DNA from: an uncultured Catenibacillus sp.
Lineage (GTDB): Bacteria; Bacillota; Clostridia; Lachnospirales; Lachnospiraceae
NCBI GenBank assembly: GCA_934339005.1
Contig: CAKRHR010000005.1
Coordinates: 42,138 to 106,137, forward strand
Direction: 5' to 3'
DNA length: 64,000 nucleotides
Shown here piece after piece: positions 34,058-44,153 of this stretch (its first letter is position 1; each line of letters begins with the position of its first letter). The position numbers and the translations under genes were made by a program. The notes beneath the pieces are model-generated. The model had not been told where the DNA came from. It ran no database searches and saw only the letters and a program-made list of their open reading frames with translations.

Positions 34058-34942
34058 TTATACATCGTGTGACCGCTGACGGAATTTTCCGGGAGTGGTG
34101 CCGTATTTTTCTTTGAAACACCGGTTAAAATAAGAAAGATTATCAAAGCCGACATCCGCCGCTGTAGCAAGCACCGTTGTATCTGAGCCGGTCAGCAGTC
34201 TTGCAGCCATGGACAGCCGGTAATCCTTCAGATATTCAATGAAGGAGGTGCCAAGGATTTCTTTGAAGCAGCGCATAAAATGTGATTCTGAGCATTGCGC
34301 AACTGCAGCAGCATCTTTAATAGTAATATTTTGCGCATAATGCAGTTCGACATACTTAAGTACAGGTTTGATTTTATTTAACATTTTTGCATCAGGCTGA
34401 GTACTTTCTGATAATTTGCAGTAAAGATTCAGTACAAAAAATAGCTGAAAAATCTGACCTTTGATAAATAAAAGATAACCTTCCGGTCGTTCATCTGAAA
34501 TCTTATCGCAGGCATCAAGCGGTGCACAGATATCCTTATAATGTATATCTTCCGGCAAAAATACAGAAGGAATAGCGATGCGGCCATCTAAAAGAGGTAA
34601 AATAAAATCCTTACAGCTGCTGTCCAACTGCTTTGAAATCAGCATATTTGTGTCAAAAATAATATTTTCATATTCCATTGTTTCATTTTCAAACTGATCA
34701 ATAGCGTGAAGCTGTCCCGGCAGCACAAAAATAATCGCACCGGCCTTCAGATGATACTGCGTTAAATTGACTGTAATCAGTCCCTGGCCTTTTTTAATAT
34801 AAATAATTTCCATCTCCTCATGCCAGTGCAGCGGTACATCTTTAAAATCCAGCGGAATAGTGCATGGATAGGTAATATATGGAAAGAAAGCATCACTGTG
34901 TTTTTTTATTTCCTGATAATTTTCATATTCGAGTATATTCAT
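34058..34942 (-). CDS. AraC family regulator with N-terminal cupin
   Basis: About 294 residues. The N-terminal sugar-sensing cupin shows LHWHEEMEIIYIKKGQG and a PGQLHAI segment; the last ~100 residues form the two AraC helix-turn-helix units (TIKDAAAVAQCSESHFMRCF, DVGFDNLSYFNRCFKEKYG). I chose ATG 34942 because a consensus promoter places the transcription start at that very base, while ATG 34948 would lie before it. Divergent from glycogen phosphorylase and may regulate it. Confidence 0.85.
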   Translation of the reverse strand: MNILEYENYQEIKKHSDAFFPYITYPCTIPLDFKDVPLHWHEEMEIIYIKKGQGLITVNLTQYHLKAGAIIFVLPGQLHAIDQFENETMEYENIIFDTNMLISKQLDSSCKDFILPLLDGRIAIPSVFLPEDIHYKDICAPLDACDKISDERPEGYLLFIKGQIFQLFFVLNLYCKLSESTQPDAKMLNKIKPVLKYVELHYAQNITIKDAAAVAQCSESHFMRCFKEILGTSFIEYLKDYRLSMAARLLTGSDTTVLATAADVGFDNLSYFNRCFKEKYGTTPGKFRQRSHDV

Positions 34943-34948
34943 GAGCAT

Positions 34949-34977
34949 ATTATAATAAAATATGATGTAGGTGTCAA
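34949..34977 (-). promoter_or_regulatory. Consensus promoter for a leaderless AraC mRNA
   Basis: On the minus strand TTGACA (34977-34972), 17-bp spacer, TATAAT (34954-34949). Seven bases after the -10 box is the A of ATG 34942, and no ribosome binding site exists. Confidence 0.6.
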
Positions 34978-35078
34978 AAGTTATAAAATGATAGAATTGT
35001 ACACTTTTTTGAAGTGATTGCGCAAGATTTTTTTTAGGCGAGTTACTATAATGACGATATAAGGTTATGACATACAGA

Positions 35079-35107
35079 TAAGAATTTTCAGACTGAAAAA
35101 TTCTTAT
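35079..35107 (+). other. 5' leader hairpin before glycogen phosphorylase
   Basis: TAAGAATTTTCAG (35079-35091) pairs with CTGAAAAATTCTTA (35093-35106) with one bulged A and a one-base apex that must open to a small loop. It ends about 20 bases before the ribosome site. Confidence 0.4.
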
Positions 35108-35136
35108 ATTATTCCGCTTAATAAGGAGGAAAAATT

Positions 35137-37389
35137 ATGGCAATCAGAGAAGATATCGAAGCAAAGCTTCAGAAACCTATTCAGGAAAGCAGTAATGAAG
35201 AACTTTATCTTGCACTGCTTCATTTAGTAAAAGAACGTGCCGAAGCAAAAGTAACAAATGATGGAAAGAAAAAATTGTATTATATTTCAGCAGAATTCTT
35301 AATCGGTAAACTGCTGTCTAATAATTTAATTAATTTAGATATTTATGATGATGTAAAAAAGGCATTGGCCGAGAATGGAAAGTCTTTAGCTGAAATCGAA
35401 GAGCTGGAATTGGAACCTTCCCTTGGTAACGGAGGACTTGGACGTCTGGCTGCTTGTTTTATTGATTCTATCGCAACACTTGGCTTAAATGGTGATGGTG
35501 TGGGCTTAAATTACCATTATGGTCTGTTTAAACAGGTATTTGATCATAACCTTCAGAAAGAAACACCAAATCCATGGATTACCCCAAATAGCTGGTTAAA
35601 TCGCACAGAGGTATCATATCCTGTATCTTTCGGTGGTTTTAAAGTTCAGTCCAGACTGTATGATATTGATGTTGTGGGTTATCAGAACCGTACAACAAAA
35701 TTACATTTATTTGATATTGAAACAGTTGATGAAAGTATCGTTGGTGAAACAATTGATTTTGATAAAGAAGATATTAAGAAGAATCTGACATTATTCCTTT
35801 ATCCGGATGATTCTGACGATAAAGGCCGTCTGCTTCGTGTATACCAGCAGTATTTTATGGTCAGCAATGCGGCACAGCTTATTCTTGATGAATGTATCGC
35901 AAAGGGCAGCAACTTACATGATCTTGCAGATTATGCAGTTGTTCAGATTAACGATACACATCCATCTATGGTCATCCCTGAATTGATTCGTCTGTTGATG
36001 GAAAAAGGCATTTTAATTGATGAAGCTATTGAAATTGTTTCAAAAGTCTGTGCATATACAAACCATACAATCCTTGCAGAAGCCCTTGAAAAATGGCCAA
36101 TTGATTTCCTTGAGAAGGCAGTGCCACAGTTAATGCCAATTATCCGAGAACTGGACAACAAGGTGTGCCAGAACGTCAGCGATGAAAGCACATATATTAT
36201 CAAAGACAACCTTGTGCACATGGCACATATGGATATTCATTATGGATTCAGCGTTAATGGTGTAGCTTACCTGCATACAGAAATCCTGAAAAATACTGAA
36301 CTGAATGCATTTTACAAGCTGTACCCTGAAAAATTCAATAATAAGACAAACGGTATTACATTCCGCCGCTGGTTAATGTCCTGTAACCCTGAGTTAGCTA
36401 TACTGATTACAGAACTCATCGGTGATGGCTGGAAGAAAAATGCTGAAGAATTAAACAAACTTGAAGCATATAAAGATGACGTGAAAGTGTTGAAACAGTT
36501 CATGGCAGTGAAAGCACTTAAGAAACGTGATCTTGCAGATTATCTTAAGAAAACACAGAACATCGATATTGCACCGGAATCTATTTATGATATTCAGGTG
36601 AAACGTCTGCATGAATACAAACGTCAGCAGATGAATATTTTATATGTCATCGATAAATATTTTGAAATTAAAGCAGGAAAGAAGCCTGAAACACCAATTA
36701 CAGTATTCTTTGGCGCAAAGGCAGCTCCGGCTTACATTATTGCAAAAGACATTATCCATCTTATTTTGTGTATGGAAGAAATTATCAAAAATGACCCTGA
36801 AGTCAGCCCGTATTTAAATGTTGTGATGGTTGAAAACTATAATGTAACACTGGCTGAAAAACTGATTCCTGCATGTGATATTTCAGAGCAGATTTCACTG
36901 GCTTCCAAAGAAGCTTCAGGTACAGGTAACATGAAATTTATGTTAAACGGCGCATTGACACTTGGTACAATGGATGGTGCCAATGTTGAAATCGGTGAAC
37001 TTGTCGGAGAGGATAACATTTATACATTTGGTGATTCATCAGAAGAAGTTATTGAACGCTATGCAAGAGGCGACTATTCTTCAAAATGGTATTATGAAAA
37101 TAATGAAACCATCAAACGTGCCGTTGATTTCATTATCAGCGATACAGTGAGAGCTGTTGGTTCAGATGAACATTTATATCGTCTGTACAACGAATTAATC
37201 AATAAAGACTGGTTTATGACATTCCCTGATTTTGAAGCTTACAAAGCTACAAGAGATCAGATGTATGCAGACTACGCAGACCGTATGGCATGGACTAAGA
37301 AAACATTGATTAATATCAGTAAAGCAGGATTCTTCTCATCAGACAGAACCATTGCTCAGTATAATGATGATATCTGGAAATTAGATTAA
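35137..37389 (+). CDS. glgP: Glycogen/alpha-glucan phosphorylase
   Basis: 750 residues; releases glucose 1-phosphate from alpha-1,4-glucan in the cytoplasm. Recognised by AEFLIGKLLSNNLINLDIYD, EPSLGNGGLGRLAACFIDS, VKRLHEYKRQQMN and the pyridoxal-phosphate lysine K600 in GTGNMKFMLNGALT. AAGGAGG precedes the ATG. It is a single-gene unit closed by a strong terminator; the divergent AraC gene is its likely regulator. Slightly shorter than the ~800-residue enzymes of enteric bacteria, as usual for Firmicutes. Confidence 0.95.
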   Translation: MAIREDIEAKLQKPIQESSNEELYLALLHLVKERAEAKVTNDGKKKLYYISAEFLIGKLLSNNLINLDIYDDVKKALAENGKSLAEIEELELEPSLGNGGLGRLAACFIDSIATLGLNGDGVGLNYHYGLFKQVFDHNLQKETPNPWITPNSWLNRTEVSYPVSFGGFKVQSRLYDIDVVGYQNRTTKLHLFDIETVDESIVGETIDFDKEDIKKNLTLFLYPDDSDDKGRLLRVYQQYFMVSNAAQLILDECIAKGSNLHDLADYAVVQINDTHPSMVIPELIRLLMEKGILIDEAIEIVSKVCAYTNHTILAEALEKWPIDFLEKAVPQLMPIIRELDNKVCQNVSDESTYIIKDNLVHMAHMDIHYGFSVNGVAYLHTEILKNTELNAFYKLYPEKFNNKTNGITFRRWLMSCNPELAILITELIGDGWKKNAEELNKLEAYKDDVKVLKQFMAVKALKKRDLADYLKKTQNIDIAPESIYDIQVKRLHEYKRQQMNILYVIDKYFEIKAGKKPETPITVFFGAKAAPAYIIAKDIIHLILCMEEIIKNDPEVSPYLNVVMVENYNVTLAEKLIPACDISEQISLASKEASGTGNMKFMLNGALTLGTMDGANVEIGELVGEDNIYTFGDSSEEVIERYARGDYSSKWYYENNETIKRAVDFIISDTVRAVGSDEHLYRLYNELINKDWFMTFPDFEAYKATRDQMYADYADRMAWTKKTLINISKAGFFSSDRTIAQYNDDIWKLD

Positions 37390-37404
37390 GTGTATAGAGT
37401 ATAT

Positions 37405-37450
37405 AAAAAATATGGCTGCCAAAATATGTGAGTTGGCAGCCATATTTTTT
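37405..37450 (+). terminator. Terminator after glgP
   Basis: AAAAAATATGGCTGCCA (37405-37421) pairs with TGGCAGCCATATTTTTT (37434-37450), 17 pairs ending in a T-run. Confidence 0.9.
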
Positions 37451-37549
37451 GACATTATTTTTATAAAAAGCAGTCATGATTTTTATAGTTTCCTCAAATT
37501 TGCTTTGCTATAATTAATTCATCAAAATTATAGTGGAGGAGAAAAGAAC

Positions 37550-39133
37550 ATGGGAGAGTTTAAATGCGGATTGGATTCACCAATCGTAAAAACAACAAAA
37601 GGTAAATTAAGAGGATATTATTTTAATGGTGTGAATATTTTCCAGGGTATTCGTTATGCGAAGGCAAAACGTTTTGAAATGCCACAGCCTGTAGATGCAT
37701 GGGAAGGTGTAAAGGATGCTGTCAGCTATGGCATGATCTGTCCTGTACTTTCACAGCCAATGCCGGCGGGAGAGGTAATGACACCGCATCGTTTCTGGCC
37801 GACATCTGAACATTGCCAGTATTTAAATGTATGGACAAGCAGTTTGGATGCATCAGCGAAAAAGCCTGTCATGTTCTGGATTCACGGTGGTGGATATTCT
37901 GCAGGTTCTTCTATCGAACAGGAATGTTACGATGGATTTAATATGGCAAAGCTGGATGATATTGTATTTGTATCTGTGAACCATCGACTGAATGCATTTG
38001 GCTATCTGGATGTTTCGGATTTTGGCGATGGCAGATATAGCAATTCTTATAATGTTGGTATGGCAGATTTAGTTGAAGCGCTGCGCTGGGTGCGTGATAA
38101 TATTGCACAGTTTGGCGGTGATCCTGACAATGTGACGATTTTTGGACAGTCCGGTGGCGGAGGAAAAGTCACAGTATTAAATCAGATTCCGGAAGCAGAT
38201 GGTTTATTTGCAAAAGCCATTGTGATGTCCGGTGTAATTCCTGAAAATGATTTTGCGACAGACTGCGAACCAAAAGAGCTGGTTGAAAAGATTATGGATA
38301 CATTAAATATTAATGACCATGATATTGAAAGACTTGCAAAAGTTCCTTCTGCACAGTATATATGGGCAGTCAATAAAGCAATTATATATTTCGCAAAACA
38401 GGGTAAACGTGTGAACTGGTCACCAAAGTCAAATGATTATTACGTATGTGATCCTGTGACAGAAGACTTTACAGAACATTCACTGACAGTACCAACACTG
38501 GTCGGAACTGTTATCAGTGAATTCGGTTTTCCGTTAAAAGTCGGTGAACGTGCAGCACTTTCAGAAGAAGAAAGAGTGAAAATCGTTAAAGATTATTACG
38601 GCAAAGAAGGCGGAGAGGCAATCATCAAAGCATTTAAATCTGTATATCCGAATACAAATATTGTGTATGCGACAGACCTTGAAGTAATGTTTTTACCGGA
38701 TACAGTGAAGTATGTGAAGAAAAAAGCGGCCAAAGCATCAGCACCTGTTTACAATTATATGTTTGCTAAGATTTTTGATTATGATGGTGGAAGAGCAGCA
38801 TGGCATTGTTCAGATATTCCATATTTCCTTCACAATGCAGAAAATATTCCAATGTGTCATCAGACAAACTATGAATATTTAAATCGTGTAATGTCCGGTG
38901 CATTTGTCAATTTTGCCCGCACAGGCAATCCAAATGTCGAAGGCTTGCCGGAATGGCAGCCATGTACGAAAGACCACATGGTGACAATGGTATTTGACGA
39001 TACATGCTATACAAAAGAAAATATGCAGGATGAATTGCTGCCATTAGTGATGAAATATAAACCGCCATTTGAATTTAATTTCGGTACGCCGGATGAAGAT
39101 GATGAAGAAGGCGGAAATGCGTGGGTATTTTAA
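37550..39133 (+). CDS. Type-B carboxylesterase (tandem copy 1)
   Basis: 527 residues, alpha/beta hydrolase of the carboxylesterase/para-nitrobenzyl esterase family, cytoplasmic (no signal peptide). The nucleophile S201 sits in FGQSGGGGK, a change from the usual GESAG; the oxyanion segment is FWIHGGGYSAGS. N-terminal TTKGKLRGYYFNGVNIFQGI is the family start. It has its own ribosome site GGAGGAG. A paralogue follows 313 bp downstream. Likely removes acyl groups from imported sugars or aromatic esters. Confidence 0.88.
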   Translation: MGEFKCGLDSPIVKTTKGKLRGYYFNGVNIFQGIRYAKAKRFEMPQPVDAWEGVKDAVSYGMICPVLSQPMPAGEVMTPHRFWPTSEHCQYLNVWTSSLDASAKKPVMFWIHGGGYSAGSSIEQECYDGFNMAKLDDIVFVSVNHRLNAFGYLDVSDFGDGRYSNSYNVGMADLVEALRWVRDNIAQFGGDPDNVTIFGQSGGGGKVTVLNQIPEADGLFAKAIVMSGVIPENDFATDCEPKELVEKIMDTLNINDHDIERLAKVPSAQYIWAVNKAIIYFAKQGKRVNWSPKSNDYYVCDPVTEDFTEHSLTVPTLVGTVISEFGFPLKVGERAALSEEERVKIVKDYYGKEGGEAIIKAFKSVYPNTNIVYATDLEVMFLPDTVKYVKKKAAKASAPVYNYMFAKIFDYDGGRAAWHCSDIPYFLHNAENIPMCHQTNYEYLNRVMSGAFVNFARTGNPNVEGLPEWQPCTKDHMVTMVFDDTCYTKENMQDELLPLVMKYKPPFEFNFGTPDEDDEEGGNAWVF

Positions 39134-39162
39134 AATAAATAGTGTATAGTTTAAATATTAAG

Positions 39163-39227
39163 TATCGGAGTAAATAATGATATATTTTCAAAAATTGGAT
39201 ATATCAAAAATTTGCTCCGATATTTTT
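39163..39227 (+). terminator. Terminator between the two carboxylesterases
   Basis: TATCGGAG (39163-39170) pairs with CTCCGATA (39215-39222), with inner ATATAT pairs, then TTTTT. The remaining gap to 39446 is AT-rich with a TATAAT near 39323 and shows no other feature. Confidence 0.7.
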
Positions 39228-39446
39228 GGTTAGTAAAATACATATAGTATAGATTAACCTGCCAGAAGTATATTATACAAATTTGAGCATAATGCTTATG
39301 GCGAAAAATGCTTCAGTCTGATATAATAAAATTATATGTTGTCAGTATTTGATAAATTTAAATGAGATAAGTGATTTATACAAATACAAATCAGGGCATA
39401 TTTTCGTGCTAACAATGTTATGTCAATATAAAGGAGAAAAATGATT

Positions 39447-41033
39447 ATGGGAGAGTTTAAATGTGATGTGGATGCGCCGATTGTTGAAACAACAAAAGGC
39501 AAACTGCGAGGATATTATTTTAATGGCGTGAATATTTTCCAGGGTATTCGTTATGCGAAGGCAAAACGTTTTGAAATGCCGCAGCCTGTAGATGCATGGG
39601 AAGGTGTAAAGGATGCTGTCAGCTATGGTATGATCTGTCCTGTACTTTCACAGCCAATGCCGGCGGGAGAGGTAATGACACCGCATCGTTTCTGGCCGAC
39701 ATCTGAACATTGCCAGTATTTAAATGTATGGACAAACAGTCTTGATAAAGAAGCGAAGAAACCTGTTATGTTCTGGATTCATGGCGGCGGATTCTTCTCA
39801 GGTTCATCCATTGAACAGGAATGTTATGATGGATTTAATCTTGCGAAAATGGATGATGTTGTATTTGTATCTGTCAATCATCGTTTGAATGCATTTGGTT
39901 ATTTGGATATTGCTGATTTTGGTATTGAAAAATATAAAAATGCGTGCAACGTAGGTATGGCAGATTTAGTTGAAGCCCTGCGCTGGGTACGTGACAATAT
40001 TGCGCAGTTTGGTGGAGATCCAGAAAATGTAACAATTTTTGGACAGTCCGGCGGCGGTGAAAAAGTGACAGCATTAGGTCAGATTCCGGAAGCGGAAGGT
40101 TTATTTGCAAAAGCGATTGTGATGTCCGGTGTATATATGGATGGCGTCTTAGATAATGCAGCGGTAGTTGATGCAAAGGCATTTGTTGAAAAAATCATGG
40201 ACGTTTTAAATATTGAGGATCATGATGTTGAAAAACTTGCAAAAGTTCCTTCTTCACAGTATATATGGGCAGTTAATAAAGCCCTTGTTTATTTTGATAA
40301 GCAGGGTAAAAAAGTAGAATGGGCGCCAAAGGCAAATGATTACTATACAGGAAGCCCTCTTGCCAGTGGTTTTTCTGAGTATTCATTGAGCGTGCCAACA
40401 TTAGTCGGAACGGTAATTAGTGAATTTGGATTCCCAATACCAACAGCTAAGAGAGAGACACTTTCTGAAGAAGAAAGAGAAAAAATTGTAAAAGATTTCT
40501 ATGGTGAGGGCAGCGATGAATTGATCAAAGCATTTAAAGCTGTTTATCCGAATACAAACATTGTGTATTCGACAGATCTTGACACAATGTTTTTGCCGGG
40601 TACTGTAAAATATGTGAAGAAAAAAGCAAGTGAAGCCAAAGCACCGGTTTATAACTATATGTTTGCAAAAATCTTTGATTATGATGCGGGCAAAGCTGCA
40701 TGGCATTGTTCTGATATCCCTTATTTCCTGCACAATGCAGAAATGATTCCAATCTGCCATCAGACAAGCTATGAATTTTTAAATCGTGTGATGTCCGGTG
40801 CATTTGTCAACTTTGCACGTTCTGGCAATCCAAATGTCGAAGGCTTGCCAGAATGGCAGCCATGTACAAAAGATCATATGGTGACAATGGTATTTGATGA
40901 TACTTGCTATACAAAAGAAAACATGCAGGATGAACTTCTGCCATTAGTTCTTAAATATAAACTACCGTTTGAATTTGAAATTCCGGTAGAAGACCCGGAT
41001 AGTGATGAAGGCGGAAATGCATGGGTATTTTAG
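39447..41033 (+). CDS. Type-B carboxylesterase (tandem copy 2)
   Basis: 528 residues, same family as the preceding gene with S201 in FGQSGGGEK and WIHGGGFFSGS. ATG 39447 matches the MGEFKC start of copy 1 and is 10 bases from AAGGAG; ATG 39441 is also possible. About 215 bp near the 5' end are almost identical to copy 1 while the rest differs clearly. Its stop shares bases with the stop of the convergent response regulator (4-bp overlap). Probably same chemistry with altered substrate range. Confidence 0.88.
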   Translation: MGEFKCDVDAPIVETTKGKLRGYYFNGVNIFQGIRYAKAKRFEMPQPVDAWEGVKDAVSYGMICPVLSQPMPAGEVMTPHRFWPTSEHCQYLNVWTNSLDKEAKKPVMFWIHGGGFFSGSSIEQECYDGFNLAKMDDVVFVSVNHRLNAFGYLDIADFGIEKYKNACNVGMADLVEALRWVRDNIAQFGGDPENVTIFGQSGGGEKVTALGQIPEAEGLFAKAIVMSGVYMDGVLDNAAVVDAKAFVEKIMDVLNIEDHDVEKLAKVPSSQYIWAVNKALVYFDKQGKKVEWAPKANDYYTGSPLASGFSEYSLSVPTLVGTVISEFGFPIPTAKRETLSEEEREKIVKDFYGEGSDELIKAFKAVYPNTNIVYSTDLDTMFLPGTVKYVKKKASEAKAPVYNYMFAKIFDYDAGKAAWHCSDIPYFLHNAEMIPICHQTSYEFLNRVMSGAFVNFARSGNPNVEGLPEWQPCTKDHMVTMVFDDTCYTKENMQDELLPLVLKYKLPFEFEIPVEDPDSDEGGNAWVF

Positions 41034-42298
41034 TGCCTTTCCTGACTCGGTGTGATGCCATAAGTGTCCCTGTACACTTTGCTGAAATAAGCAAAGCTGT
41101 CATAGCCACATTTGAGTGCGATTTCACTGATTGTATATTGAGTATTTCGGAGCATGCGTTTAGCATGCTCCATTTTTATGCGCTTGACGAGTTCTTTGAC
41201 ACTCAGGTTTTCAGTCAACTTAATAATGTAGCTGACATTATCCGGGGACAAATGCAGATAATCTGCAATATCAGCACGACAGATAGATTCGGCAATATGT
41301 GACTGGATATATTCATGAATCAGCTTATTATAATGCTCATAGTTTTCGGAACCGACTGCGGAGGCATATAAATCCTGCTGATTGATTTCAATGAGCTTTA
41401 CATCATCAAAATGTTTTAAACTGTATTGATTTTCTGCATTTATAATGCCATCCAGTGTGTTTCGGATAAAACGTATTTCTGCATAAGCATATAAGAGACG
41501 CACGGAAACACCAATCTTTTTTGGTATTTCCTTAAATAGTACAGAAATACCGGTGGAAATAGTATCAGACATTGGTGTAAATAAAATTGTGCAAAACATG
41601 TTGTCATTCATGTAATACGAAATATTTGTCATACTTTGAACATCAAAAATATCCTCAAGTAATGCCTGATATTTGACAAGAAAATCTGAAGCCGACAAAG
41701 GTAATTTTGTCCATTTGCGTGTACGCATCAGAAAAATAACACATGGCGAAGCAGGTGTACATTCAATACCAAATTGTTTAAGCTGAGCAATTCGGCTGTT
41801 GATTAATTCCGGGTGAATTACAGAAGCTTCAATGGTCGGCCACTCTTCAAATAATGTTTTAATGACAATATTTTGGGCAGCATAGTTAAAATTGTCTGCA
41901 CTGGTTTTTTGCTTTGCTGTACCTGTACCAAGTCTTTTTTGCTTAGCTTTAATCACAGCCTGAATGATATCTTCATTTTTGGCCGGTTGAATGACATATT
42001 CTGAAACACGCAGAGAAATAGCTTTCTGTGCATATGTAAAGTCTGCATGGGCAGTTAGTAAAATACATTCATAATCCAGTCCCTGTGCTCTTGCCCAGGT
42101 AAGCAGAGAAATACCATCTTCACCAGGCATTTCAATATCTGAAACGACGATATCTACAGTATTTTTCTGTAATATTTCACGGGCAGCTAAAGCACTTGTG
42201 GCAGTAAAAATAGATGTAAATCCAAGTTCATACCACGGAATACCGGCAACAAGAGAAGATATGATATTGGGTTGGTCATCAATAAGTAAAATATTCAT
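41030..42298 (-). CDS. YesN-like response regulator, AraC-type (module 2)
   Basis: 422 residues. Receiver with D54 in VVSDIEMPGEDG, and a C-terminal AraC pair of helix-turn-helix units (SICRADIADYLHLSPDNVSY, EIALKCGYDSFAYFSKVYRD). Shorter linker than the regulators of modules 1 and 3. It lies 134 bp after the kinase gene on the same strand and presumably activates the divergent importer operon starting at 44298, where 21-bp-spaced direct repeats are visible. No terminator separates it from the convergent esterase. Confidence 0.87.
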   Translation of the reverse strand: MNILLIDDQPNIISSLVAGIPWYELGFTSIFTATSALAAREILQKNTVDIVVSDIEMPGEDGISLLTWARAQGLDYECILLTAHADFTYAQKAISLRVSEYVIQPAKNEDIIQAVIKAKQKRLGTGTAKQKTSADNFNYAAQNIVIKTLFEEWPTIEASVIHPELINSRIAQLKQFGIECTPASPCVIFLMRTRKWTKLPLSASDFLVKYQALLEDIFDVQSMTNISYYMNDNMFCTILFTPMSDTISTGISVLFKEIPKKIGVSVRLLYAYAEIRFIRNTLDGIINAENQYSLKHFDDVKLIEINQQDLYASAVGSENYEHYNKLIHEYIQSHIAESICRADIADYLHLSPDNVSYIIKLTENLSVKELVKRIKMEHAKRMLRNTQYTISEIALKCGYDSFAYFSKVYRDTYGITPSQERH

Positions 42299-42432
42299 TC
42301 AAATCTGTTCCTTTCATCAAATCATGTCTGTTAAAATAATTTTTATATAAAATAGCTTCTGAATAGCCCAGGAATTATTCCTAAAAATACTAATGAAACA
42401 TTTAAAAAAATTACTCTTCATAAAATGGAATA

Positions 42433-44058
42433 TCAACATCCGGAAAAATGCTCCGGAAACTGAAGCTGCACGATGGCATCATTATCCTTGTTTTTAAAAG
42501 TTAGTGAAAAATGTTCACCATAAATCAACCACATGCGATATCTGACATTGGAGATGCCGACACGTTCCTTTTTATACATCACTGTTTCCGGTGATTCATC
42601 ATTTAACTGTGTAAGTGCATTATCATCAAAATGACCGGTATTGGCGATGCGTATATTGGCGTAGACTTCGCCGTCTGCGTTAATTGTGATACCGGCATAA
42701 ATTTTAATCACAAGCTGGCTGAGATCTTTGCCATGTTTAATGGCATTTTCCACGAAAGTCAGAATTGTCAGTGGCAGACATTTTATGCCAAGGACTTCAC
42801 TGTCAATATCAAATTCTAGTTCAATTTCATTATATAGACAACGACACAAATCCACATAGCTTTGAACAGCTTCAAGTTCTTCGCGTACGGTAACAAAGTT
42901 TTTGACATCCTGAAAATTATAACGAAAATAGTCTGAAAGAGAAATAACTAAAGTCTGGATTTTTTCATCCTCATGCATTTGTGCAAGTGAATTAATATTT
43001 TTCAGACAATTCAAATAAAAATGTGGACGAATCTGCAGTTGTAAATATTGAAGCTTTGCCTGAACAGCATCCATTTGCTGACGATGACGCTCATTTTTTT
43101 CATTTTCAAGAGCATCAAGCATATTATTAAAACCATGATAAAATTGATTGATTTCATAAATATCACTTGTGCGGATGATTCTGTAATCGGTATTTCCTGA
43201 TGAAATGACGGAAAAAGAATCTGATAGATGCTGTAAAGGCTCAAATAACAGTCTCTGTAAATAATTAAAAGCAAAAATCGTTGCTAAAAACAATAAGATG
43301 ATTGAACACAGTGCAATAATCTGAAACATATTATAACCAATTAATTGCATAAAATTGCCATTTGTGTAAATGACAGAAAGCGATATATCCTGAAAATCAG
43401 ACATAATCACAGGAGGCATCATGCGTTCGTCATCTTTAGAGAGAGCAAATATTAATTTATTCTCATAGAGTTCATTAAATGACCGGTACACAGAGTTATC
43501 CTCCGGGGATAATACAACAGCAATGGAACCATAGCGCTGATTAACCACATAAAGAATGTAAGGTGTATGATTACTTTCTATAGTATATACCGAAGATGTA
43601 CGCCGAGTGTCTGAGGTATTAAAAAACACAGATAAGACTTCATCTGATATTTGCAGAAAATCAACAGATGCTGAGGTATTTGCAAAATAAGTGTAATAGC
43701 GGTCAATCTGAGAATTATATAAAATAATACCTTTAACGGTATTACTATAAGAAAATTCCTGGTTCAGTTTATCAGCTAATGTATTGGCAGCAGAAGTAAT
43801 GCGCGTAAGTTTGCTGCTATTTGTGAATTGTAAAAAACTTGTACTGTGAATATGTGTGTTCGTATTTGCCTGAACGGTTTCAAGCTCGTCCAAAACAGAG
43901 TCTATAATCGATTGCTCAGCTTCTTTGATTGCATCGGTATTGTAGTTGTAATTCCGGTAAAAACTGTACAAAAGCAGGCTGATACAAAGAATAATTAAAG
44001 GAATGACAATACATTTGATAATCAGACGGCTGCGTGGCATTAAATGATGATATTTCAT
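42433..44058 (-). CDS. YesM-like sensor histidine kinase (module 2)
   Basis: About 541 residues. Helix 1 near 12-34, extracellular sensor, helix 2 near 250-272, HAMP-like linker, phospho-histidine H346 in IRPHFYLNCLK, and N box LTILTFVENAIKHG. The ATPase G1 box is atypical: IANTGHFDD instead of DNGxG. ATG 44058 has AAGGGAG at 6 bases; an upstream in-frame ATG at 44124 has none. Divergent from the permease operon it likely controls. Confidence 0.85.
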   Translation of the reverse strand: MKYHHLMPRSRLIIKCIVIPLIILCISLLLYSFYRNYNYNTDAIKEAEQSIIDSVLDELETVQANTNTHIHSTSFLQFTNSSKLTRITSAANTLADKLNQEFSYSNTVKGIILYNSQIDRYYTYFANTSASVDFLQISDEVLSVFFNTSDTRRTSSVYTIESNHTPYILYVVNQRYGSIAVVLSPEDNSVYRSFNELYENKLIFALSKDDERMMPPVIMSDFQDISLSVIYTNGNFMQLIGYNMFQIIALCSIILLFLATIFAFNYLQRLLFEPLQHLSDSFSVISSGNTDYRIIRTSDIYEINQFYHGFNNMLDALENEKNERHRQQMDAVQAKLQYLQLQIRPHFYLNCLKNINSLAQMHEDEKIQTLVISLSDYFRYNFQDVKNFVTVREELEAVQSYVDLCRCLYNEIELEFDIDSEVLGIKCLPLTILTFVENAIKHGKDLSQLVIKIYAGITINADGEVYANIRIANTGHFDDNALTQLNDESPETVMYKKERVGISNVRYRMWLIYGEHFSLTFKNKDNDAIVQLQFPEHFSGC

Positions 44059-44153
44059 GAAAACTCCCTTATATACAAATTGGATTATCTCTTTTAGTTT
44101 CTGAATGTAAAATAAATTATACATCCCTCAAAATAGTGTTTCAACAATATCAA

